From assembly GCA_002255365.1 (NCBI GenBank), contig NCBI01000006.1, forward strand, positions 82,742 through 146,741: a DNA stretch of 64,000 nucleotides, given 5' to 3'. Positions within the stretch are counted from its first letter, which is position 1. Each line of letters begins with the position of its first letter. The stretch is from Chromatiales bacterium 21-64-14 (GTDB lineage Bacteria; Pseudomonadota; Gammaproteobacteria; 21-64-14). Shown here one piece after another: positions 9,538 to 18,097 of this stretch. The notes under the pieces are model-generated. The model worked only from the letters and a program-made list of their open reading frames with translations, was not told the origin of the DNA and ran no database searches. Made by a program: the position numbers and the translations under genes.

Positions 9538-9624
9538 GGCGGGTTGCCCGTAGCCATGCACCACGACGGCGCGAGTCGGCCTCGCCTCCCCTCCCGGGTC
9601 CTTGGGCTGGAGACCTGAGCAGCG

Positions 9625-10407
9625 ATGATCACGTTCACCACCGCCGAGGTCACGAGTTGGGTGGGCAGTGTCATGTGGCCGTTCATTCGCATCGGGGCGA
9701 TGTTGTCCGTGGCGCCGATCTTTGCAGGCCGGATGGTCCCGGCGCAGGTGCGCATCATCCTGGCGCTGGCGCTGACCTGGGTGATCGTTCCCGGGCTTGC
9801 ACCGGCACCAGCGGTGGATCCGCTCTCAGCGCAGGGCCTGCTGATCACAGTGCAGCAACTGTTGATCGGTGTCGCGATGGGATTCGTGTTTCAGATGGTG
9901 TTCGGCGTGCTCGTTATCGCAGGCCAGAGCATGTCGGTAGGAATGGGCCTTGGGTTCGCGGCGATCGTTAACCCCTTGGATGGAGTCCAAGTGCCGGTCC
10001 TTAGCCAGTTCTACTCCATCACCGCCACGCTTCTGTTTCTGGCACTGAACGGCCATCTGCTCCTGATCCAGGTGCTTGCGGCCAGTTTCCATCGCCTTCC
10101 AGTGGGGCCCTTGGGATTGGACCGCAACGCACTCTGGCAATTGGTGGGCTGGGCCAGCCAGATGTTTGCAGGCTCGGTGGTGGTGGCATTGCCGGCGGTG
10201 GTATCTCTGATCCTGGTCAATCTGGCATTTGGCATGGTGACGCGAGCCGCGCCCCAGATGAACATCTTCGCGGTCGGATTTCCGGTCACCATCCTGGTGG
10301 GATTCGTGCTGGTCCTGGTCACTCTTCCGATGGTGGGGGAGGAATTCGGACGGATGGTGAGCCTGGGATTCAGTTTTCTGAACGGACTGCTCGGAACGGG
10401 ACCCTAA
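9625..10407 (+). CDS. fliR: FliR, flagellar export gate protein
   Basis: FliR is the polytopic export-gate subunit that caps the FliP ring in one copy. The 260-residue product has six or so hydrophobic helices and the typical start 'WPFIRIGAMLSVAPIF'. 'GQSMSVGMGLGFAAIVNP' is a recognisable mid-protein motif of the family. It ends 3 bases before flhB. Normal length, nothing odd. Confidence 0.96.
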   Translation: MITFTTAEVTSWVGSVMWPFIRIGAMLSVAPIFAGRMVPAQVRIILALALTWVIVPGLAPAPAVDPLSAQGLLITVQQLLIGVAMGFVFQMVFGVLVIAGQSMSVGMGLGFAAIVNPLDGVQVPVLSQFYSITATLLFLALNGHLLLIQVLAASFHRLPVGPLGLDRNALWQLVGWASQMFAGSVVVALPAVVSLILVNLAFGMVTRAAPQMNIFAVGFPVTILVGFVLVLVTLPMVGEEFGRMVSLGFSFLNGLLGTGP

Positions 10408-10410
10408 ACA

Positions 10411-11544
10411 ATGGCGGAATCCGAACAGCAGGAACGAACCGAACAGGCTACCGGAAAGCGTCTGCAGGATGCGCGCGAGAAGGGGCAGGTACCGCGCTCC
10501 AGGGACTTGAACACCACGATCCTGTTGTTGACTGCGTCCCTTGCCCTGCTGGTGCTCGGGCCGCGCATGTTCGACGAGCTTACGATGCTGTTCCGCCGTG
10601 GTCTCAGCATCCCGCGCGCGGATCTTTTCTCCAGTGCCGCCCTGCTGTCGGCCATGGTCGCGGACCTCCGGGTGATGCTGCTGCTGTTGGCCCCATTCCT
10701 GCTGTTGACCGTGGTGGCCGCGCTCCTCGGGCCGCTGGCCCTGGGGGGCTGGACGTTCAGCGGCGAAACCCTGATGTTTGATCTGAACAAGCTCAATCCC
10801 GTCAAGGGCTTGGGAAAACTCTTCTCGACCCAGGGGCTAGTGGAGCTGGTGAAATCCATTGCCAAGGTGGTCGTGGTTGGCTCTGTAGCGGTCGCGATGC
10901 TATGGCACTTCTCTGATCAGATCCTGGGGTTGGCCTATGAACCCCTGGAGGTGGCCGCCGTCCATGGGGGGCATCTGATTGGAATCTCGATGCTGGTCCT
11001 CAGCGTCGCCCTGGGCTTGATCGCCGGTGTCGACGTGCCGTTCCAGATCTGGAACCACCGCCGTCAGCTGAAGATGACCCGCCAGGAGATAAAGGACGAG
11101 TTCAAGGAGACCGAGGGCAGTCCCGAGGTGCGGGGCCGGATCCGCCGCATGCGCAGGGAGATCGCGCAGCGGCGGATGATGGAGGCGGTTCCCAAGGCAG
11201 ACGTCGTGGTGACCAATCCAACGCACTACGCAGTGGCGTTGCGCTACGAACAGGACCGGATGAAGGCGCCGCGGGTGGTGGCAAAGGGCGCCGATCTCAT
11301 CGCACTGAAGATCCGCACCATTGCCAAGGCGCATGGCGTCGAGTTGTTCAGCGCCCCGCCCCTGGCGCGGGCCCTGTACCACAGTACCAAGCTGGATCAG
11401 GAGGTCCCGGCGGTGCTGTATGTTGCCGTGGCGCAGATCCTCGCCTACGTCTACCACCTCAAGCAGGCGCGGGAGTCGGGTTCCAGCGCGCCTGAGCCGC
11501 CGGGCGATCTTCCCGTGCCCGACGATCTGGTGCCAGGTGCCTAG
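10411..11544 (+). CDS. flhB: FlhB, flagellar export switch protein
   Basis: FlhB changes export specificity from rod/hook to filament subunits after self-cleavage. The 377 residues comprise four transmembrane helices and a cytoplasmic domain with the self-cleaving NPTH motif at residues 269-272. Beyond the motif lies the C-terminal domain (HYAVALRYEQD to AQILAYVYHLKQ). A free-standing copy of that C-terminal domain is encoded at 27254-27559. FliK (4363-5628) is the expected partner. Confidence 0.97.
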   Translation: MAESEQQERTEQATGKRLQDAREKGQVPRSRDLNTTILLLTASLALLVLGPRMFDELTMLFRRGLSIPRADLFSSAALLSAMVADLRVMLLLLAPFLLLTVVAALLGPLALGGWTFSGETLMFDLNKLNPVKGLGKLFSTQGLVELVKSIAKVVVVGSVAVAMLWHFSDQILGLAYEPLEVAAVHGGHLIGISMLVLSVALGLIAGVDVPFQIWNHRRQLKMTRQEIKDEFKETEGSPEVRGRIRRMRREIAQRRMMEAVPKADVVVTNPTHYAVALRYEQDRMKAPRVVAKGADLIALKIRTIAKAHGVELFSAPPLARALYHSTKLDQEVPAVLYVAVAQILAYVYHLKQARESGSSAPEPPGDLPVPDDLVPGA

Positions 11545-11592
11545 CGGCGCCCGCCGTTCCCATGATGGCCCAATGCAACCGCGAGTGAGACC

Positions 11593-13674
11593 ATGATCAA
11601 TCAGGCGACGATGTTCGGAACCATCCGGGATTTGGGTCGCAGCGGGCTGGGGGCGCCGATCCTCCTGGTCCTGCTGCTGGCGATGGTGGTCTTGCCGCTG
11701 CCGCCCATCGCCCTGGATCTGCTGTTCACGTTCAATATCTCGCTCTCGCTGGTCATCCTGCTGGTGGTGATCTACAGCCGGCGGCCCCTGGACTTCTCCA
11801 TCTTTCCGTCGGTGCTGCTGATCGGCACCTTGCTGCGCCTGGCGCTCAACATCGCGTCGACCCGGGTAGTGCTGCTGCACGGGCACGCAGGTCCGGGCGC
11901 CGCCGGCCATGTCATTCAGGCGTTCGGGGAATTCGTCATCGGCGGCAACTATGCCGTTGGGCTGGTGGTGTTCGTGATCCTGGTCATCATCAACTTCGTC
12001 GTGGTGACCAAGGGCGCCACCCGGGTATCGGAGGTCACCGCCCGCTTTACCCTGGATGCCATGCCCGGCAAGCAGATGGCCATCGACGCGGATCTGAACG
12101 CTGGCATCATCACCCACGAGGAGGCGCGCGAACGCCGCTCCGAGATTGGGCGTGAGGCGGAGTTCTACGGTTCCATGGATGGCTCCAGCAAGTTCGTACG
12201 CGGCGACGCGGTTGCGGGCATCCTGATTCTATTTATCAATATCCTGGGCGGCCTGGCGGTGGGCGTGTTGCAACACCACATGCCCCTGCGCGAGGCCTTG
12301 CAGACCTACACCCTGCTCACCATCGGTGATGGCTTGGTGGCCCAGATCCCGGCGCTGCTGCTGTCCACAGCGGCGGCGATCATCGTCACGCGGGTCTCGT
12401 CGCCTCAGGATATGAGCGCCCAGGTCATGGCGCAGCTGTTCGGTAATCCGCGGGCGCTGGCGGTGACCTCGGGCGTCATCGGCATGCTCGGACTCATTCC
12501 GGGAATGCCCAACCTGGCCTTCCTCACCCTCGCGGCGCTGTTGGGGGGAGGGGCCTACTTGATCCAGACCCGCGCGCGGGTGGCGGCAGCCGCGGCGGCA
12601 GCGCCGGCACCGGTAGAGACTCGCACCGAGCCGCGGGACCTGAGTTGGGACGACGTGCAGCCGGTGGACCTGATCGGACTCGAAGTGGGTTACCGGCTCA
12701 TTCCCCTGGTGGACAAGAACCAGGGTGGGCAGCTCATGGCGCGCATCAAGGGCGTGCGCAAGAAACTGTCCCAGGAACTTGGCTTCCTGATTCAGCCGGT
12801 GCATATCCGGGATGATCTGGATCTGCCGCCCAACGCCTATCGCATCAGCCTTCTGGGGGTCCCGGTAGGACAGGCGGACCTGTTCCCGGACCGGGAGCTG
12901 GCCATCAACCCCGGACAAGTATTCGGGACCCTTCAAGGGACCCCGACAAAGGACCCGGCTTTCGGGCTGGCAGCAGTGTGGATCGAAGCGCGGCAGCGGG
13001 ACGAGGCCCAGGCCATGGGCTACACCGTAGTGGACGCCAGTACGGTGGTGGCCACCCACCTCAGTCAGATGATCCAAGATCACGCCCACGAACTGCTGGG
13101 ACATGAAGAAGTACAGCAACTTCTGGAGCTGCTGGCCAAGGCACAACCCAAGCTGGTGGAGAACCTGGTGCCCAAGACCTTGTCTCTGGGCGTGGTGCTG
13201 AAGGTCCTGCAGAACCTGTTGGCAGAACGGATCCCGATCCGCGACATGCGGACCATAGCCGAGACCCTGGCGGCCCATGCCGCTCAGAGTCAAGACCCCG
13301 GCATGTTGACCACTGCGGTGCGTGCCGCCTTGGGGCGGCAAATTGTTCAACATATCAACGGTATGAACTCTGAGTTACCGGTGATCACCCTGGATCCAGC
13401 TCTGGAACAGATATTGCACCAGTCCCTGCAAGCCAGCGGCGACGGTGGCGGAGTGGAGCCGGGGCTCGCGGAACGGTTGCACGGTTCCCTGGCCCAGGCG
13501 GCTCAGCGCCAGGAGGTTGGCGGGCAGCCGGCGGTGTTGTTGGTTCCGCCCCAACTGCGGCCCTGGCTGGCGCGCTGGGTGCGGCACACCATCCCGGGGT
13601 TGAACGTGCTGGCGTACAACGAGATCCCGGACACCAAGCAGATCCGGGTATTGGCAACGGTGGGACAGACATGA
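11593..13674 (+). CDS. flhA: FlhA, flagellar export gate protein
   Basis: FlhA is the large export-gate protein that uses the proton gradient and docks chaperone-substrate complexes. The 693-residue product has the eight-helix N-terminal membrane half, including the conserved FHIPEP-family loop 'DAMPGKQMAIDADLNAG' and 'EFYGSMDGSSKFVRGDA'. The C-terminal cytoplasmic half ends in 'ALEQILHQSL...VLAYNEIP'. Length and motifs are standard. It is separated from flhF by 115 bases. Confidence 0.97.
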   Translation: MINQATMFGTIRDLGRSGLGAPILLVLLLAMVVLPLPPIALDLLFTFNISLSLVILLVVIYSRRPLDFSIFPSVLLIGTLLRLALNIASTRVVLLHGHAGPGAAGHVIQAFGEFVIGGNYAVGLVVFVILVIINFVVVTKGATRVSEVTARFTLDAMPGKQMAIDADLNAGIITHEEARERRSEIGREAEFYGSMDGSSKFVRGDAVAGILILFINILGGLAVGVLQHHMPLREALQTYTLLTIGDGLVAQIPALLLSTAAAIIVTRVSSPQDMSAQVMAQLFGNPRALAVTSGVIGMLGLIPGMPNLAFLTLAALLGGGAYLIQTRARVAAAAAAAPAPVETRTEPRDLSWDDVQPVDLIGLEVGYRLIPLVDKNQGGQLMARIKGVRKKLSQELGFLIQPVHIRDDLDLPPNAYRISLLGVPVGQADLFPDRELAINPGQVFGTLQGTPTKDPAFGLAAVWIEARQRDEAQAMGYTVVDASTVVATHLSQMIQDHAHELLGHEEVQQLLELLAKAQPKLVENLVPKTLSLGVVLKVLQNLLAERIPIRDMRTIAETLAAHAAQSQDPGMLTTAVRAALGRQIVQHINGMNSELPVITLDPALEQILHQSLQASGDGGGVEPGLAERLHGSLAQAAQRQEVGGQPAVLLVPPQLRPWLARWVRHTIPGLNVLAYNEIPDTKQIRVLATVGQT

Positions 13675-13749
13675 TGAAGCGGGATATGGGCTTGGATCCC
13701 AGGCCCGGGACCGCCCCGGCGGTACGTCGCCAAAAGCGGATCGGATCCC

Positions 13750-13765
13750 TGGCGGCTGTGGTGCG
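13750..13765 (+). promoter_or_regulatory. Possible weak sigma-54-type site before flhF
   Basis: TGGCGGC-TGTG-GTGCG has the TGGC and TGC elements at the correct sigma-54 spacing, but the 'ACG' part and the first T of TTGC are missing. The predicted start near 13776 would leave only about 14 bases before the flhF ATG. flhF-flhG operons in related bacteria are often RpoN dependent, so I record it, but the match could be chance. Confidence 0.2.
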
Positions 13766-13789
13766 GGTCGCGAAGATGAGGTCTCCCGG

Positions 13790-15040
13790 ATGAAGATCAA
13801 ACGCTATTTTGCAGCGGACATGCGCCAAGCCATCCGCCAGGTCCGCGATGAGCAAGGCCCGGAGGCGGTGATCCTCTCCAACCGTCAAGTAAAGGGGGGT
13901 GTGGAGGTCATCGCGGCCGTGGACTACGACGAAACACTTTTAGATCAAACCGTTGCAAGGTCCATGGGGGGAGGGCTTCCGACCGACGGAGAGCCCGCAG
14001 GGGACGCTGGGTATGGTGCGGGATCGAAAGCGGAGCCAGGGCAGGATGCGCCCGGTGAGCGAGCGCACGCCACCAGCCCGGCGACCAACATCTGGTCCCA
14101 GGAACCCACCCTGGTGGAAATGCAGCGGGAGCTGCGGTTCCTACGGGATTTGCTGGAGGACCAGCTTTCGAGTCTCGCTTGGGGCGAATTGGCCCGCCGC
14201 CAGCCGGTTCGGGCCCGTCTGCTCAAGCGGCTCGGGGAGTTGGGTTTCGGCCCGGCCCTGGCCCAGGATCTGGCCCGAGAGGTGGCTGAGGGGATGGACT
14301 TCAGACACGCCTGGCGACATGCCCTGGAGGTGTTGTGCCGGCGGGTACCCGTTTTGGGTGACGATATTTTGACGAAGGGCGGGACGATTGCCCTGGTGGG
14401 GCCCACGGGAGTGGGTAAGACCACCATGGTGGCCAAGCTGGCCGCCCACTTCGTATTGCGTCACGGCCAGCGGCACGTGGCCCTGGTCACCACCGACAGC
14501 TACCGGATCGGCGCCCAGGAGCAGTTGCGCGCCTACGGCCGGATCCTCGGGGCACCGGTGTACGCCGCCGCCGACGAGAACGAATTGCACGGGATCCTGG
14601 ACGAATTGCGCGACCGACGCTTGGTGCTGGTTGACACTGCGGGCATGAGCCAGCGGGATGTCCGGCTCTCGGAGCAGTTTACTACCCTGCACGGCGGTGA
14701 CCCGCGGATTCAGACCTATCTGGTGCTGTCGGCGACGGCTCAGCGAGCGGTCCTGGACGAGGTGGTGCGTGCGTTCCGCGGGGTCCCGCTGACCGGCGGA
14801 ATCCTTACCAAGGTCGACGAGACCACCAGTCTCGGGGACGCCCTGTCCGCTGCGGTTCAGCACCGCTTGCCTCTGGCCTATGTCGGAGACGGTCAGCGGG
14901 TCCCCGAAGATCTTCACCCGGCGCGGGCGGCAGTACTGGTGGCGCGGTGCGCGAAACTCATGGAGAACGCGGCACCACAAGTGGAACCACAGGATTTGGT
15001 CTACGCGACGGAGGGGATGGCAGCGAATGCTCACGTCTGA
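13790..15040 (+). CDS. flhF: FlhF, flagellar placement GTPase
   Basis: FlhF is an SRP-type GTPase that marks the pole where the flagellum is built. The 416 residues comprise a basic N terminus ('MKIKRYFAADMRQAIRQV'), a variable acidic linker and the NG GTPase domains. The P-loop GPTGVGKTT starts at about residue 204, with 'LVDTAGMSQRD' and 'LTKVDETTS' downstream. It is paired with flhG, which overlaps its stop by 14 bases; together they set number and place of polar flagella. Confidence 0.96.
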   Translation: MKIKRYFAADMRQAIRQVRDEQGPEAVILSNRQVKGGVEVIAAVDYDETLLDQTVARSMGGGLPTDGEPAGDAGYGAGSKAEPGQDAPGERAHATSPATNIWSQEPTLVEMQRELRFLRDLLEDQLSSLAWGELARRQPVRARLLKRLGELGFGPALAQDLAREVAEGMDFRHAWRHALEVLCRRVPVLGDDILTKGGTIALVGPTGVGKTTMVAKLAAHFVLRHGQRHVALVTTDSYRIGAQEQLRAYGRILGAPVYAAADENELHGILDELRDRRLVLVDTAGMSQRDVRLSEQFTTLHGGDPRIQTYLVLSATAQRAVLDEVVRAFRGVPLTGGILTKVDETTSLGDALSAAVQHRLPLAYVGDGQRVPEDLHPARAAVLVARCAKLMENAAPQVEPQDLVYATEGMAANAHV

Positions 15041-15914
15041 GGTGAAGGTGGACCAAGCGGCGGGCCTGCGGCGTATGAACGTCCCGCGACCGGTGCAGGT
15101 AGTGGCGGTGACCAGCGGCAAGGGCGGGGTCGGGAAGACCAATGTATCGGTCAATCTGGCGGTCGCGATGAGCAACGCCGGGCGCGAGGTGATGTTGCTG
15201 GATGCCGATCTGGGACTGGCCAACGTGGACGTGCTCCTCGGTTTACAGCCCACCTGCAATTTGTCCCACGTGCTGGAGGGACACCGGACCCTTGAGGAGG
15301 TCATCGTGCGGGGGCCGGCGGGCATTCGCATCATCCCTGCGACCTCGGGGGTGAAGTACATGACCGAGTTGAGCCAGGTCCAACACGCCGGACTCATCCA
15401 CGCCTTCAGCGAATTGAGCTACAGCCTCGATGTGCTCCTGATCGATACCGCGGCCGGGATCGCCGAGAGCGTGGTCAGTTTTACCCGGGCAGCCCAGGAG
15501 GTGATCGTCGTAGTATGCGACGAGCCCGCCTCGATTACCGATGCCTACGCCCTGATTAAGCTGCTCAGCCGGGAGTACGGGATCCCGCGGTTTCACGTGT
15601 TGGCCAATATGGTCCGCAGCGTGCAGGAGGGCCGCGATCTGTTTACCAAGATCTCCCGGGTTACCAACCGCTTTCTGGATGTCACGCTGGACTTCATGGG
15701 GGCGGTGCCCCACGACGAATTCCTGCGCCGGGCGGTCCAGAAGCAACGCGCGGTGGTCGATGCCTACCCCCGCAGCCGTGCTGCCCAGGCATTCAAGAAT
15801 TTGGCACAAAAGGCCGATAAATGGCCGGTACCGACGGTCGCAGGCGGACATCTGGAATTCTTCGTCGAGCGTCTGATCCGTTCCGGCTGCAACGACAGGG
15901 AGCTGCTGCCATGA
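15027..15914 (+). CDS. flhG: FlhG (FleN), MinD-like flagellar number ATPase
   Basis: FlhG is a MinD/ParA-type ATPase that limits flagellar number by acting on FlhF and, in many polar bacteria, on the master activator. The ATG at 15027 gives 295 residues. The N terminus carries DQAAGLR (residues 9-15), the short 'DQAxxLR' motif known to stimulate FlhF GTPase activity. The deviant Walker A KGGVGKT is at 32-38, and 'LLDADLGLANVDVLLGL' follows. The stop overlaps the fliA ATG. Confidence 0.96.
   Translation: MLTSEVKVDQAAGLRRMNVPRPVQVVAVTSGKGGVGKTNVSVNLAVAMSNAGREVMLLDADLGLANVDVLLGLQPTCNLSHVLEGHRTLEEVIVRGPAGIRIIPATSGVKYMTELSQVQHAGLIHAFSELSYSLDVLLIDTAAGIAESVVSFTRAAQEVIVVVCDEPASITDAYALIKLLSREYGIPRFHVLANMVRSVQEGRDLFTKISRVTNRFLDVTLDFMGAVPHDEFLRRAVQKQRAVVDAYPRSRAAQAFKNLAQKADKWPVPTVAGGHLEFFVERLIRSGCNDRELLP
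15793..15820 (+). promoter_or_regulatory. Candidate sigma-28 (FliA) promoter inside the flhG 3' end
   Basis: A perfect 8/8 match to the sigma-28 -10 element, GCCGATAA (15813-15820), is preceded after 16 bases by TCAA (15793-15796), close to the TAAA -35 element; the usual spacer is 15. It lies in the flhG coding sequence about 90 bases before the fliA ATG. If active it would let FliA drive its own gene and the che genes behind it. The same bases also encode flhG residues, so chance is possible. Confidence 0.3.
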
Positions 15915-16645
15915 ACGGACTTGCCATGTACGCGACTACAACGGACAACGCACAGGAGGGGCTGGTCAACCGGTACGCACCGCTGGTCAAGCGGATCGCC
16001 TATCACCTAATCAGCCGGCTGCCGCCCAGTGTTCAGGCCGAGGACCTGATCCAGGCAGGCATGATCGGGCTGCTGGAGGCTGCCCGGAATTATGATCCCT
16101 CCCAGGGGGCGAGCTTTGAGACTTACGCCGGGATCCGGATCCGAGGTTCCATGCTGGACGAGATCCGCAAGACCGACTGGACACCGCGTTCCGTCCACCG
16201 CAAGGCGCGCATGGTGGCGGAAGTGGTCCGGAAGATAGAGAACACCAATGGCCGGGACGCCCGTGACAAGGAGGTTGCCGAGGCCATGGACATCTCCTTG
16301 CAGGAATATCACCAGATCCTGATGGATGCCACCGGTTGCCGGCTGTTCAGTTTTGACGACCTGGAGGGGGCGGGGGACGAACCGGAGGACGGAATCGGCG
16401 AAGGCGGTTCCAGTCCGGTGGATTTTTTGCAACAGCAGGATTTCAAACGCGCCCTGGCGGAATCCATCGCGACGCTACCGGAGCGCGAGCGGCTGGTCAT
16501 GGCGCTCTATTACGACGAGGAGCTCAACCTGAGGGAGATCGGTGAGGTCCTGGGTGTCAGCGAATCGCGGGTGTGCCAGATCCACGGCCAAGCACTGTTG
16601 CGGCTGCGCGGACGGATGGGCAGTTGGCTTTCCGATCAGCAGTAG
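15911..16645 (+). CDS. fliA: FliA, sigma factor 28 for late flagellar genes
   Basis: RNA polymerase sigma factor for filament, chemotaxis and stator genes, normally held by FlgM (not in this window). From the ATG at 15911, which overlaps the flhG stop, it has 244 residues. Region 2 is clear ('[19 protein letters not shown]', '[19 protein letters not shown]', '[18 protein letters not shown]'), and region 4 ends in the helix-turn-helix '[19 protein letters not shown]'. A second ATG at 15926 is possible. Confidence 0.96.
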   Translation: MNGLAMYATTTDNAQEGLVNRYAPLVKRIAYHLISRLPPSVQAEDLIQAGMIGLLEAARNYDPSQGASFETYAGIRIRGSMLDEIRKTDWTPRSVHRKARMVAEVVRKIENTNGRDARDKEVAEAMDISLQEYHQILMDATGCRLFSFDDLEGAGDEPEDGIGEGGSSPVDFLQQQDFKRALAESIATLPERERLVMALYYDEELNLREIGEVLGVSESRVCQIHGQALLRLRGRMGSWLSDQQ

Positions 16646-16715
16646 CCACGGTGGCCATGGGGTCGGCGATGCGCGTTGGAGCGGCACGGGGCGGACTCGG
16701 TCCGGAGTGGAGATC

Positions 16716-17111
16716 ATGTTGAATAAGGACATGAAGATTCTCATTGTGGACGATTTTTCCACGATGCGCAGGATCATCAAAAACCTTCTGCGCGACTTGG
16801 GCTTCGACAATACCACTGAGGCGGACGACGGGAAGACGGCCTTGCCGGTCCTGCAGTCCGGAAAGTTCGATTTTCTGATTACGGACTGGAATATGCCCGG
16901 TATGACGGGCCTCGACCTGCTCAAGGCCGTGCGTGGGGACCCGAAGCTGGCGAAGCTCCCGGTACTGATGGTCACGGCAGAGGCGAAGCGTGACCAGATT
17001 GTGGAAGCGGCTGGTGCGGGCGTGAACGGGTATATCGTGAAACCCTTCAACGCCGTCACACTCAAGGAAAAGATCGACAAGGTCTTCGAGCGCCTGCAAG
17101 CGGGTGCGTAG
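16716..17111 (+). CDS. cheY: CheY, chemotaxis response regulator
   Basis: Single-domain receiver that carries the signal from CheA to FliM. The ATG at 16716 follows two GGAG sequences and gives 131 residues. The acidic pair is D12/D13, the phosphorylated aspartate is D57 in '[12 protein letters not shown]', and the conserved Thr ('[10 protein letters not shown]') and Lys ('GYIVKPFNA') are present. No output domain. It is followed 16 bases later by cheZ. Confidence 0.97.
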   Translation: MLNKDMKILIVDDFSTMRRIIKNLLRDLGFDNTTEADDGKTALPVLQSGKFDFLITDWNMPGMTGLDLLKAVRGDPKLAKLPVLMVTAEAKRDQIVEAAGAGVNGYIVKPFNAVTLKEKIDKVFERLQAGA

Positions 17112-17127
17112 ACGGGGGAAAGCCGGG

Positions 17128-17859
17128 ATGGCCAGTAAGGGTACCTCGAAAAACAACCGCCTCCTCGATACCGCCCGCGAACTCGTGACACGGCTGGAAA
17201 CCGGAGACGAGTTGGCGGTCCCGGGCCTGCTCGAGGATCTGACGCGTCAGCGCGGCGATACCCTGTACGAGGAATTGGGCAAGCTGACTCGCCAGTTGCA
17301 CGAGTCGTTGAACAGCTTCCGGACCGATGCGCGCCTGGCCGCTATCGCGACGCATGAGATGCCTGACGCCAAGGACCGGCTCAACTATGTGATATCCATG
17401 ACCGAGCAGGCCGCGCACCGGACGTTGACTGCGGTGGAACGGCGCATCCCGGTGGTCAGTGAGCTCGAGCAGCTGGCCTGTGGTTTCAGCGAGCGTTGGG
17501 AACGGTTCCAGCGCCAGGAGCTGGGTGCGGAGGAGGTCCGGACGCTTACCGGGGATCTGCAGGAATTCCTGAATCGAACCGGCCGGGAGATGGGACACAC
17601 CCGGTCCGACCTGACCGAAGTGCTGATGGCCCAGGAGTTTCAGGACCTTTCGGGGCAGATCATCCGGCGCGTCATTGGGTTGGTTCACGAGGTGGAGAGC
17701 CACTTGGTGCATCTGATCCGCATTTCCGGCGATCGGCACGACGGGCACGCGCCGGCGGCCGCGTACGAGGGCGGTCCGGTGATTCCCGGGCGGGAGGATT
17801 CCAGCGTGGTATCGGGGCAGGACGACGTCGATGATCTGCTGTCCAGCCTCGGATTCTAA
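17128..17859 (+). CDS. cheZ: CheZ, CheY-P phosphatase
   Basis: CheZ removes phosphate from CheY. The ATG at 17128 gives 243 residues of mostly long helices. The catalytic segment is 'LMAQEFQDLSGQIIRRV', with the Asp and Gln used for catalysis. The extreme C terminus is DDVDDLLSSLGF, the tethered peptide that binds CheY. After it come 238 bases before cheA in which I see no gene and no clear promoter. Confidence 0.96.
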   Translation: MASKGTSKNNRLLDTARELVTRLETGDELAVPGLLEDLTRQRGDTLYEELGKLTRQLHESLNSFRTDARLAAIATHEMPDAKDRLNYVISMTEQAAHRTLTAVERRIPVVSELEQLACGFSERWERFQRQELGAEEVRTLTGDLQEFLNRTGREMGHTRSDLTEVLMAQEFQDLSGQIIRRVIGLVHEVESHLVHLIRISGDRHDGHAPAAAYEGGPVIPGREDSSVVSGQDDVDDLLSSLGF

Positions 17860-18097
17860 CCGGGCTTTCGCACCGGTGTTCATTGCGCGGGCGTCGCTGT
17901 GGCGGAGCGCGCGGTGTCGACGCCGTCGTGAATACATCGTCGCGGCGCGTACATCGGTGACCACGGTGGGAGAACGGTGAGAATGCGGGCTGGTGGCCTC
18001 CACTCATCTCACGTTGGTGTCGGCCGCTCTCGGCAGTCGCCCGTGGCGTGCGGCGCGCACGGCAGCGCGTCAATCCGCGGAGCGGTGAGATACCAGC

